Source: an uncultured Clostridia bacterium (GTDB taxonomy: Bacteria > Bacillota > Clostridia > Christensenellales > UBA1242). From it: a stretch of 5,594 bases of DNA. The DNA is taken from NCBI GenBank assembly GCA_947631875.1, contig CANRMV010000073.1, positions 1 to 5,594 of the forward strand, given 5' to 3'. The position numbers and the translations under genes were made by a program. Below, in pieces: positions 1 through 5,594 of the stretch; positions within the stretch are counted from its first letter, which is position 1; the number at the start of each line of letters is the position of its first letter. The notes beneath the pieces are model-generated. The model made no database searches, had not been told where the DNA came from, and saw only the letters and a list, made by a program, of their open reading frames with translations.

Positions 1-41
1 GCTTGCAGCCTAACCGCTACTCCAATGGTTTCTCTTCCCAT
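1..41 (-). CDS. Possible start of a leftward gene, cut by the window edge
   Basis: Reading leftward, an ATG at 41-39 opens a frame whose 13 visible codons translate as MGRETIGVAVRLQ before the window ends. A purine-rich AGGGA lies at 52-48, about six bases before the ATG, which is a reasonable ribosome-binding-site position. A candidate promoter (284-313) points in the same direction. Against it, only 13 codons are visible, and the plus strand is also open here in two frames (one ends in TGA at 58-60, another runs to about 130), so this short stretch does not discriminate. No family can be assigned. It may equally be part of an intergenic repeat or a non-coding RNA. Confidence 0.3.
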   Translation of the reverse strand, partial: MGRETIGVAVRLQ

Positions 42-59
42 TCCTCTTCCCTGTTTGTG

Positions 60-110
60 ATTTTTAATTTTACTTGCCGGGCAAAGCCCTACGCTCCTAA
101 AATTAAAAAT
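60..110. repeat. Long inverted repeat enclosing a GC-rich mini-hairpin
   Basis: The arms ATTTTTAATTTTA (60-72) and TAAAATTAAAAAT (98-110) are perfect 13-bp reverse complements. The 25-base interior contains a second hairpin, GGGC-AAA-GCCC (79-89), the only GC-rich island nearby. In a leftward transcript this sits 19 bases before the candidate ATG at 41, so it could be a leader structure. In a rightward transcript it would directly follow a TGA at 58-60 and could act as a weak terminator, although no clean T-run follows. The AT-only arms and GC core also fit a small dispersed intergenic repeat. Confidence 0.5.
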
Positions 111-142
111 TATTCGAGAAAAGTTTAGGTTAATCCAATAGT

Positions 143-160
143 GTGCTTTACACTAAGCAC
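143..160. other. Small hairpin, possible weak terminator or leader stem
   Basis: GTGCTT (143-148) and AAGCAC (155-160) form a perfect 6-bp stem around a 6-base loop. An alternative stem AGTGT/ACACT (140-144 with 150-154) overlaps it and is mutually exclusive with it. On the plus strand the stem is followed by TTTGTTCTTT, which makes a weak intrinsic-terminator shape. On the minus strand it would be one of several stems in the putative leader. The two competing pairings are the only hint of a switch, and either may be chance in AT-rich DNA. Confidence 0.25.
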
Positions 161-283
161 TTTGTTCTTTCCAAAACTCAAATAACTTACATTGACTTTT
201 TGTAAAAGTTGTTTATTTCTTTAAACTATTTAATTGTCAAGGTTCTCGTTGCATTTTTCTCTATTTTGAGTTGCAACATTGGT

Positions 284-313
284 ATTTTACTATAAACACC
301 AAACATTTGTCAA
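284..313 (-). promoter_or_regulatory. Candidate sigma-A promoter, leftward
   Basis: On the minus strand a perfect TTGACA (313-308) is followed after 18 bases by TAAAAT (289-284), five of six bases of the -10 consensus. TATAGT at 294-289 overlaps it but is only 13 bases from the -35. Transcription would start near 277 and run left, giving a leader of roughly 235 bases before the candidate ATG at 41. A second TTGACA at 240-235 has a poorer partner (AATAAA after 17 bases). Confidence 0.4.
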
Positions 314-422
314 CACTTTTTCAAAAATTTTTTGCCTTTTTTGACTTTTTTTCAAAATCTTGGCAACACGATGCCTAGTGTTTGCTATTATCGCGTAAAA
401 ACGGTGCAAAAAGTGGATTTTA

Positions 423-681
423 TCATTTGAATATTGCTCGCAAAATCAAGCCAAAAACAAAACTTACAGTCGCCAAAAACATGCTTCGCAAAATCAAAAG
501 CCCAAATGTGCGATGCTTTTTCCTTTCGTCAAAATTGAAGGTTTGCCCGCCTTTTTTCAGGTTAACACAATAAAAATATCCCTTTTTGCTGTCAGACACA
601 ACAAATTGAAATAAGATATGTCCGCCTTTGCTGACATTTGTTGCACAAATATGACATAACCATTCTTTCCTTTCTGGTCAT
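423..681 (-). pseudogene. Small Cys/His plus single-membrane-span protein, start frameshifted
   Basis: Reading leftward, codons 677-426 form 84 uninterrupted residues ending in TGA at 425-423. The frame begins PERKEWLCHICATNVSKGGH, with a Cys-His-x-Cys cluster and a later Cys (YFYCVN) that might bind metal. A lysine-rich middle (DERKKHR) is followed by a hydrophobic stretch, about residues 58-80 (LLILRSMFLATVSFVFG), that looks like one C-terminal membrane helix ending in IFK. The composition is protein-like, and the opposite-strand frame looks like an antisense shadow. The oddity is the start: an in-frame TGA (680-678) lies directly before the Pro codon, and the first in-frame GTG is at 599. 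An ATG at 681-679 overlaps that TGA but is one base out of frame; removing one base would give MPERKEW. A ribosome-binding-like AAGGA (671-667) instead serves ATGs at 663 and 657, which are also in the other frame and stop after about 23 codons. It is either a pseudogene, a sequencing or assembly indel, or a +1 frameshifted gene. I recognise no family. Confidence 0.5.
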
Positions 682-705
682 AAAAAAAATTTTGCCAAAA
701 AGTGC

Positions 706-742
706 AAATTTATTCAATTCGCGGCTATGTGAATAGGAATTT
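706..742. promoter_or_regulatory. Imperfect palindrome in the divergent spacer
   Basis: In the 84-bp spacer between the leftward small ORF and the rightward gene at 766, AAATT-T-ATTCA (706-716) is mirrored by TGAAT-AGG-AATTT (730-742) around a 13-base centre containing GCGGC. Ten of the arm bases pair. A dyad in a divergent spacer beside a winged-helix protein could be an operator. It could also be chance in AT-rich sequence, and I could not find a convincing -35/-10 pair for either gene here. Confidence 0.2.
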
Positions 743-765
743 GAGTTTAAAACAAACTAAGTTTT

Positions 766-1149
766 ATGATAGACACAAAAAGCAAACTCGTTCTTCAAAT
801 TTTGGCAAAAGAATGTAATGATGGGAGTTACAAAATTATTGAAATTCCTGACATCATTATGAGTCTGCCTCGCCATTTTCGGCTGGACAGCGACAGCGTG
901 CGGCACATTTTAACCCATTTGGAGCGCCAAGATATCATTTCTGTCAAGTATGACGATGACGACGTTTATTGTTTGGCCGTTTTGCCCTATGGTTTTGAAA
1001 TTTTGGAATCTGAAAAACCCATTTCTTTAAAAAAAGATAAGCCCAAAAATTGGAATTATTGGGGAATATTGCTTTATTTCCTCGCCGCTTTTTTTGGCTC
1101 TGCGATTGGAAGTTCGCTTTGGGCTTTTATTTTTTCAAATTTAAAATAA
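766..1149 (+). CDS. Small membrane-anchored winged-helix-like protein
   Basis: This 127-residue protein is not one I can name. Residues about 5-80 look like a winged-helix fold: a first helix (LVLQILAKE), a middle segment (IIEIPDIIMSLP), a likely recognition helix (DSDSVRHILTHLERQD), then a two-strand wing (IISVKYDDDDVYCLAVLPYGFEIL). After a charged linker (KPISLKKDKPKNW) comes one hydrophobic stretch, about residues 98-124 (YWGILLYFLAAFFGSAIG and onward), ending in SNLK. The protein would thus be tail-anchored, with the helical head in the cytoplasm. ATG 766 is the first possible start, because an in-frame TAA lies at 748-750. No good Shine-Dalgarno is visible; the nearest AGGA (735-738) is too far upstream. 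It is monocistronic, ending at the terminator at 1181-1211. The head could bind DNA or protein; the acidic wing (DDDD) argues somewhat against a classic DNA-binding wing. The coding call is fairly sure, the fold is a by-eye inference, and the function is unknown. Confidence 0.8.
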   Translation: MIDTKSKLVLQILAKECNDGSYKIIEIPDIIMSLPRHFRLDSDSVRHILTHLERQDIISVKYDDDDVYCLAVLPYGFEILESEKPISLKKDKPKNWNYWGILLYFLAAFFGSAIGSSLWAFIFSNLK

Positions 1150-1180
1150 CTTTTCCTAAAATAGCCCTGCCCAAGCCATT

Positions 1181-1211
1181 AAAAAAACTCAGTTTTCCAC
1201 TGAGTTTTTTT
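1181..1211. terminator. Bidirectional intrinsic terminator
   Basis: A perfect 13-bp stem, AAAAAAACTCAGT (1181-1193) with ACTGAGTTTTTTT (1199-1211), closes on a 5-base loop TTTCC. The core CTCAGT/ACTGAG is flanked by an A7 tract on one side and a T7 tract on the other, so a transcript from either side ends in a U-run. It lies 31 bases after the stop of the rightward gene and two bases after the stop of the convergent radC-like gene, and evidently serves both. Confidence 0.92.
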
Positions 1212-1213
1212 GT

Positions 1214-1948
1214 TTAAAACATTTCGTGAAGAGCCTCAACATCAAAGTAAGTTCTCACGCGTTCATCTTCTGCCTGACTGTAAACGCCATCTTCGCCAAC
1301 GATGTAGGAATCCACCAATTCAACTCCGCATTGATTGCAAAATTCCTCAATCTTTTTGTAGGCAACTTTGTCTTCTGGTGAAGGTGTTGCGCTGCCATAA
1401 GGATGGCAATGTGCAATCACCATGCTTGCAGGTTTTGCGTTGGAAATAAAGTCAGCAATTTCAAGCATGGAAATGTCCGCTTCCGTTGGGCTTTTCTTTG
1501 CAATTCTCTTTTTGTGCGTCACAATTTTGCCAGCACTTAAAGCAATTAAAAGGATGTTTTCTGTGTTTCTAAATCTCAAATAATCTTCAACAATGTCAAT
1601 CATTTCTGCCCTTGTTGTAACCACGCACTTTTTGCCCATTCTTGAAGTTGCAAAGTAGAAAAACATTTCATTGAAAAGAACGATGAGTTTTGCCGACCTT
1701 TCATTTATGCCCGGAACTTTAACCAAACTTGAAACCTCAGCAGAGGCAATGTTTGCCAAAGTTTCAAATTCGTCCAAAAGCCTGTGGGCCAGCGGATTTA
1801 CATCTCCACGAGGGAAGATGTAAGTTAGAAACAACTCAACCACTTGCACATCACTCATGTTGTCAAGCCCAGCCTTGTAGGCCAAATCCACCAACCTTTT
1901 TCTGTGTCCCTCGTGAATATTTTTCTCATCTTTAACTTTCTTTTCCAT
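1214..1948 (-). CDS. radC: RadC-like JAB/MPN domain protein
   Basis: This 244-residue cytoplasmic protein belongs to the RadC (UPF0758) family. The N-terminal part has HEGHRKRL (12-19) and a helix-hairpin-helix (LVKVPGINERSAKLI, about 75-89), a nonspecific DNA-contact motif. The C-terminal JAB/MPN domain has the metal-binding signature H180-x-H182-P-x-G, PS (189-190) and D193, with E130 in NTEN a candidate catalytic glutamate. Spacing H-x-H-x10-D fits the JAMM pattern. Compared with the usual HNHPSG, this copy reads HCHPYG, and the usual LLDHIIVG is LVDSYIVG. Length is normal for the family. The start is supported by AAGGA (1963-1959) ten bases before the ATG. RadC was named for DNA repair, but its true role is unsettled; related proteins occur on mobile elements. 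It lies 46 bp after the large surface-protein gene on the same strand, with no hairpin between, and ends at the shared terminator. Confidence 0.94.
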   Translation of the reverse strand: MEKKVKDEKNIHEGHRKRLVDLAYKAGLDNMSDVQVVELFLTYIFPRGDVNPLAHRLLDEFETLANIASAEVSSLVKVPGINERSAKLIVLFNEMFFYFATSRMGKKCVVTTRAEMIDIVEDYLRFRNTENILLIALSAGKIVTHKKRIAKKSPTEADISMLEIADFISNAKPASMVIAHCHPYGSATPSPEDKVAYKKIEEFCNQCGVELVDSYIVGEDGVYSQAEDERVRTYFDVEALHEMF

Positions 1949-1994
1949 AGTAAAATCATCCTTTTAAATACAATTTTTTTGTTTCTTTTAGCCG

Positions 1995-4900
1995 TCATGC
2001 TGATTTTGGTATTTCTAGCGTTGTTACTGCTTCTGGACGCAAGTAATTGCCGCTTGTAGGGAATATTACAGATCCCCAGTGATCAGGTTCACGATTATAC
2101 CTGTTGTACCATAGATGCCCTCCGGCGCCAAAATGTTTGTTTGTGTGAATGAATACCATAAATTGGTCACCTTCCCTATATCCATATGTGTTATCTCCAA
2201 GGTCCTCTAATATACGATTGTGCCATATAGGTATGTCTCCATCCTTCTCAACAGGGTAAAAATCTGCACCTTTCACATCTCCAACAACTTTTCCATCTCT
2301 ATACCCACGTCTATTAACATTTAACACGCCTTCTACGCCAGTCATATAGCCAAATAAAAATGTAAACTTATCATCCTCCACTTCACCATTCTTATTTTTT
2401 TGATTTACTACTGTGCACCAAGGATGTCCTTGTTCAAAACAATCAACTTCACTGTTTGAAGGAGCAGACCTGTAAAACTTCCATGAATATTTCATCAAAC
2501 CTTCCCATCCGCTATAATAATAGTGACCAGCATCGTTAGCACAATAAATTCTGCCAAAACTGCCAATTCCGCCAACACCGGAATAATTTTTCCCTCCTTC
2601 GCTGTTAACTGTTCTACGTTGTAAAGTATGCGTATTTGCTGTATCTGATGTTACTTTTACGCTTCCCGCTTGTAATTTTGTTGCAACGGCGTCTCCTGCC
2701 TTTCCGCCAGACAATCCCTGATTTTCGTCAGTGTCAAACCAACCATTCACGCCATCGCCACCAAATCCAGAAATTCCGCTGCGGCCAGCACGTGCATATC
2801 CAGCAAATCCATTTTCAACAGTGATATTCCCACCGTTTCCTCCGCTTGAACCAGCAGTGCCACTTCGTTTACCATTGAAACTGCCGTCTGCACCTTTCTT
2901 TCCTTTTGCACCATTACCAGCAATTAAAATGCCATTGCTGTTTTTCAGATTGTCAACAAGCGAAACATTAACATTTCTACTATACTCTTTGTCCGTAAAA
3001 TCCTCTGCGTCTTCACCATAAATGGTGGAGTAATTTATAATGCTTGTAATATCATTGTTTACCGTGTTTACAAATGGATAAACCTCTACCTTTTGTTTTT
3101 CACTTCCGTTCACATTTCTAATTGTTCCATAAATGTCTATGTTTTCAATTTTACCAGTGAACATGCCGAATGGACTATAATTGGAATTCAATGTTTCCAA
3201 CGAGACAACATTAATTTGAACCACATTTTTGGTCAACAAACTCTCATCACTCCCCTTCTTATTGAATAGTGGCTTCACATCTGTTGGAGCGAATTTCAAA
3301 ATATGGTTGTCACCATCAATGTTTTTCTCATAGTTTCCAAGCCCAATATTAAGGTGAACATCATTTTCCAAAATAACATTTTTAATTTTTGATACATCTT
3401 GCATGTTGCCATTGCTTATCTCTGTTAAGGAACTTGTTGATTTATTTTCTTTATTAGTGTATATTAATTCAAATTTGTTGTTCCAATTAGATAGATTTTT
3501 CACATCATCTCGTTCGCCAAATTCATCAAGGTTGTCATATGGGTTCCAACTGCCATCTTTCTCTCTAATTTCAAGCCCGTCAAAAGTGTTTGGCGTTGCC
3601 TGAAACCCATTCAATTTAAATGCTTCGCCAACAGCAGCATCAACAGTGTTGGATTGTGAAAGAATAATTCCTTCATCATTATCATTATCTCCAATAAGAT
3701 AATCCTTAGGCACATCAATTATTGTTGTCGATTTTAAATAATATTTATTTTCATCAGCTGTAACTCGCTTCTTATAAGGAGTTTTAGCAAAATAAACATT
3801 TTTGTCATCAATATCAGCAACAACGGTTCCCCAAGTATCGCATTTTGTCAAGAATTCATCAAGCCTAATATTACTGTCATTTGCCACTTTCCAAAGCCAC
3901 ATTTCATCTTCTTCACTTAATTCTCCAAAGTTAGGATTGACAGAAGCATTATAACTATACACTTCATTTTTATTTGGGTCATAAATATATCTATAAGCTT
4001 CAAAAATTTTTGTTACAGGATTTTCTTCATCTCCAATATTTCCTACCACCACTTTTTCAATACTAATTACTCCATTTGAATATATCACATATCGCTCCGA
4101 TGTGGTTTTATTATTTTCTTCATCAATCAAATCCTTAGATGTTACAATCTGTTGAATATTTGTAGCATTAATTCCAAGTCTGTCTAAATTGTTTTTTGTA
4201 TCACCATCATTAGGGTCAAAATCATTATACGTTGCCTCTCCTTTTTCATAATACAAATCTTCCTCTAATGTGTCATCTCCAACTGAATTATACCAACTTT
4301 CAATTCCGCCAGAATCCTCAAAATTAATATATGAATCCTCAGGAGCATCTTTGTCTTTTGTCCAAGTTCCAGAATATGCTGTAAAGTTAACTTTTTTAGG
4401 CGTGTCTAAGCCTGGAATTTCAAGAGTTCTTCCGCTTGTAAATCTGCCCTGTTGCATATATATGGTTTTGTCACTTCCATTTTCCAATGTAAGTGTCCCA
4501 GAAACATCTTCATTGAAAGTTATTTGAGAAATTTCAACAGACACATTCACAGAATTGTAAGAGTCAAAATCAAGCCCATAGAGCTTTTCTGTGCTGGAAA
4601 TTTTTCCATTATTAGTTAGATATTCCCAAGAGAATTCTATTTCTTCATCATCTATCATCTTCACACCGGAAGTTTCCTTTGGCTTATAGCCTATTGTTAA
4701 AACTTTATCAGAAGAATCTGTTATTAATTTCAATTTAGTGCTAATAGCTCTACTATTAACATAAACTTCAAAAGTTTTAAACTCGGTTAAGAAAGAGTCT
4801 TTAATAGTATTATCAACAACAAGATAAGTCGTTCCTTCTTCTTCTGATATTGAAAGTTCTTCTCCCGGTTGTTTATTTATTGTCCATTTTCCGTCCTTGT

Positions 4901-5594
4901 AAAAAATCTCATAAGAGCCTCCTTCTTTGTCTCCAAATGCCATCTTGCTAAGTGTATAGTTGGTTTCGCCAACATTAAATTGTAATAACTTTGTTAAATT
5001 TATTTTATTATTCTGCTCATATTCAACTGAGTTGAAATAGTCTTTGGCTTTAAATGATGTTTTAACAGGCTCAAAGGAATAGTCTTTATTTGTTGCAATG
5101 GCAACAGAGCTTGTGGAAGCTTCTGGATAGACAATAACTGGAACCTCTATTTTATCATCTTTCAGATGTTTAATAGTTATTCTCAAATTTTTGATACTAG
5201 TCAAATCAACTGTGTCATCCAACTCCAAATATATAACATTATTGAAACCTGAGAAATTTCCACGATTTTTCCATTGAAATTTTTTAAATATTTCTGTTTC
5301 CTCTTCCCATTTTCCATTCTTTTTTATTTCATATTTTATTTCATAATCGGATGGATTTCTAATCATATCATCAACCCTACTATGGGTAATAACATTAGTA
5401 GCAGAAATATTTTCATCTTCAAGGACAATTCTTGTTGTATTGCTTTCACTTTCGTAAAATACATTTCCTCTTGTCAAAGTAAATTCGATTGGCTTGGTTG
5501 TGTATCTCACAACAACATTCACGCCCTCTGTATATTTTTCTTTTGTCCATATTGTAAACTTAACCGTTGTTTTTTCACCAATAGTTTCAACGTC
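1995..5594 (-). CDS. Large secreted/surface protein, N terminus beyond window
   Basis: The frame is open from the right edge to TGA at 1997-1995, giving 1199 visible residues; the start lies outside the window. The GTG at 5522-5520 is an internal valine, since 24 more in-frame codons precede it without a stop. By visible residue number: 1-360 is beta-rich, Lys/Asp/Asn-rich sequence with weakly similar segments (SYEIFYKDGKW and DYEIKYEIKKNGKW); 360-730 is acidic, with Asp/Asn clusters (DPNDGDTKNN, about 460; IGDNDNDEG, about 635) that resemble calcium-binding loops; 735-830 has a beta-helix/GLUG-like segment (SPFGMFTGKIENIDIYGTI); 893-967 is glycine-rich; about 1000-1199 is an aromatic-rich domain with three of the four visible cysteines. 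There is no LPxTG, hydrophobic C-terminal anchor or cell-wall repeat at the end, so attachment, if any, must come from the missing N terminus. Composition suggests an extracellular adhesin or surface-layer-like protein. Target and function are unknown. Confidence 0.85.
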   Translation of the reverse strand, partial: DVETIGEKTTVKFTIWTKEKYTEGVNVVVRYTTKPIEFTLTRGNVFYESESNTTRIVLEDENISATNVITHSRVDDMIRNPSDYEIKYEIKKNGKWEEETEIFKKFQWKNRGNFSGFNNVIYLELDDTVDLTSIKNLRITIKHLKDDKIEVPVIVYPEASTSSVAIATNKDYSFEPVKTSFKAKDYFNSVEYEQNNKINLTKLLQFNVGETNYTLSKMAFGDKEGGSYEIFYKDGKWTINKQPGEELSISEEEGTTYLVVDNTIKDSFLTEFKTFEVYVNSRAISTKLKLITDSSDKVLTIGYKPKETSGVKMIDDEEIEFSWEYLTNNGKISSTEKLYGLDFDSYNSVNVSVEISQITFNEDVSGTLTLENGSDKTIYMQQGRFTSGRTLEIPGLDTPKKVNFTAYSGTWTKDKDAPEDSYINFEDSGGIESWYNSVGDDTLEEDLYYEKGEATYNDFDPNDGDTKNNLDRLGINATNIQQIVTSKDLIDEENNKTTSERYVIYSNGVISIEKVVVGNIGDEENPVTKIFEAYRYIYDPNKNEVYSYNASVNPNFGELSEEDEMWLWKVANDSNIRLDEFLTKCDTWGTVVADIDDKNVYFAKTPYKKRVTADENKYYLKSTTIIDVPKDYLIGDNDNDEGIILSQSNTVDAAVGEAFKLNGFQATPNTFDGLEIREKDGSWNPYDNLDEFGERDDVKNLSNWNNKFELIYTNKENKSTSSLTEISNGNMQDVSKIKNVILENDVHLNIGLGNYEKNIDGDNHILKFAPTDVKPLFNKKGSDESLLTKNVVQINVVSLETLNSNYSPFGMFTGKIENIDIYGTIRNVNGSEKQKVEVYPFVNTVNNDITSIINYSTIYGEDAEDFTDKEYSRNVNVSLVDNLKNSNGILIAGNGAKGKKGADGSFNGKRSGTAGSSGGNGGNITVENGFAGYARAGRSGISGFGGDGVNGWFDTDENQGLSGGKAGDAVATKLQAGSVKVTSDTANTHTLQRRTVNSEGGKNYSGVGGIGSFGRIYCANDAGHYYYSGWEGLMKYSWKFYRSAPSNSEVDCFEQGHPWCTVVNQKNKNGEVEDDKFTFLFGYMTGVEGVLNVNRRGYRDGKVVGDVKGADFYPVEKDGDIPIWHNRILEDLGDNTYGYREGDQFMVFIHTNKHFGAGGHLWYNRYNREPDHWGSVIFPTSGNYLRPEAVTTLEIPKSA
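2694..2918 (-). repeat. Glycine-rich tract inside the large surface protein
   Basis: Visible residues 893-967 contain 25 glycines in 75 positions, mostly as irregular GxG, GxxG and GG steps (GNGAKGKKGADG, SSGGNGGN, SGFGGDGVNG). The triplet phase is not kept, so this is not a proper collagen helix; it more resembles the glycine-rich low-complexity insertions that follow beta-helix regions in secreted proteins. At DNA level there is no exact tandem repeat: glycine codons are mixed, so recent slippage is unlikely. The tract separates the beta-helix-like part from the C-terminal domain and may be a linker or a polyglycine-type fold. Confidence 0.75.

Larger units (their letters stand above)
42..422. 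other. AT-rich non-coding region with several hairpins
   Basis: I see no convincing gene in this stretch. It contains a 13-bp inverted repeat (60-110), a 6-bp hairpin at 143-160, a 6-bp hairpin with a 3-base loop at 195-209, and an 8-bp complementary pair (AACTCAAA at 175-182 with TTTGAGTT at 265-272). On the minus strand there are two TTGACA hexamers (313-308 and 240-235). An imperfect inverted repeat at 362-385 lies just past the stop of the leftward small ORF but lacks a clear T-tract. Taken together it resembles the leader of a leftward transcript. The minus-strand motif around 247-228 (AGAACCTTGACAATTAAA) loosely resembles the boxA-like segments of Firmicutes rRNA leaders, but no rRNA gene start is visible. 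Confidence 0.5.

Noticed and set aside
1..41. Partial tRNA or 5S rRNA on the minus strand
   Set aside because: GTAGCGGTTAGGCTGC faintly recalls a tRNA D-arm and the 3' end of 5S rRNA, but the D-loop is too short, no acceptor pairing can be tested, and the rest of 5S is absent.
382..573. 63-residue rightward frame starting with TTG
   Set aside because: No ribosome binding site, a TTG start and a Lys-rich, low-complexity product. It lies antisense to the more protein-like leftward frame 423-677 and looks like its shadow.
636..650. ATTTGT-TGC-ACAAAT hairpin
   Set aside because: A 6-bp palindrome within the small leftward frame, with no T-tract; likely a by-product of coding sequence.
1210..1449. 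Rightward frame of 79 residues starting just past the terminator
   Set aside because: Antisense shadow of radC, whose family motifs prove the opposite strand is coding.
1844..2059. Hydrophobic 71-residue rightward frame spanning the radC upstream gap
   Set aside because: It overlaps the antisense of radC's N terminus and of the large gene's C terminus. The hydrophobicity comes from T-rich gap sequence, and no initiation signal is seen.
1995..2200. Variable region of a diversity-generating retroelement at the end of the large gene
   Set aside because: No C-type lectin signature, no excess of AAC/AAT codons and no reverse transcriptase or template repeat in the window.
2731..3021. Proline-rich rightward frame of 96 residues
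   Set aside because: It is the exact antisense of the glycine-rich tract; glycine codons GGN read as CCN proline on the other strand. No ribosome binding site.
5520..5522. GTG as the start codon of the large gene
   Set aside because: The frame continues upstream without a stop to the window edge for 24 codons, and no ribosome binding site or signal peptide follows the GTG.

Overview
The window looks like a stretch of an AT-rich, low-GC Gram-positive genome, probably an uncultured Clostridia-type gut bacterium. This is inferred from base composition, intrinsic-terminator style, mostly weak or A-rich ribosome binding sites, and a RadC-like protein of the short Firmicutes kind. No gene here fixes the taxonomy.

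Layout, left to right. Positions 1-422 are almost entirely non-coding and AT-rich. Several hairpins and a candidate leftward promoter suggest a long structured leader running towards an ORF cut by the left edge (possible ATG at 41, minus strand). Positions 423-681 (minus) hold an easily missed small gene-like reading frame: a short Cys/His-containing head, a charged middle and a C-terminal membrane helix. It has no in-frame start codon and looks frameshifted by one base at its beginning. Positions 766-1149 (plus) encode a 127-residue protein with a winged-helix-like head and one C-terminal membrane span. A perfect 13-bp hairpin with A and T tracts (1181-1211) is a shared bidirectional terminator between this gene and the convergent radC-like gene (1214-1948, minus). 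From 1995 to the right edge (minus) lies the 3' part of a very large gene. At least 1199 residues are visible and the start is off the window. The product is a probable secreted or surface protein made of beta-rich segments, a GLUG/beta-helix-like segment, a 75-residue glycine-rich tract and an unrecognised C-terminal domain with no sorting signal.

How they fit together: the large surface-protein gene and radC run in the same direction with a 46-bp gap and no visible hairpin terminator between them, so read-through is possible, although their functions seem unrelated. The two small membrane-protein frames are divergent around an 84-bp spacer. No mobile element, CRISPR array, tRNA or rRNA gene was found. 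The most promising undescribed items are the small broken frame at 423-681, the C-terminal domain of the large protein, and the membrane-anchored winged-helix protein.
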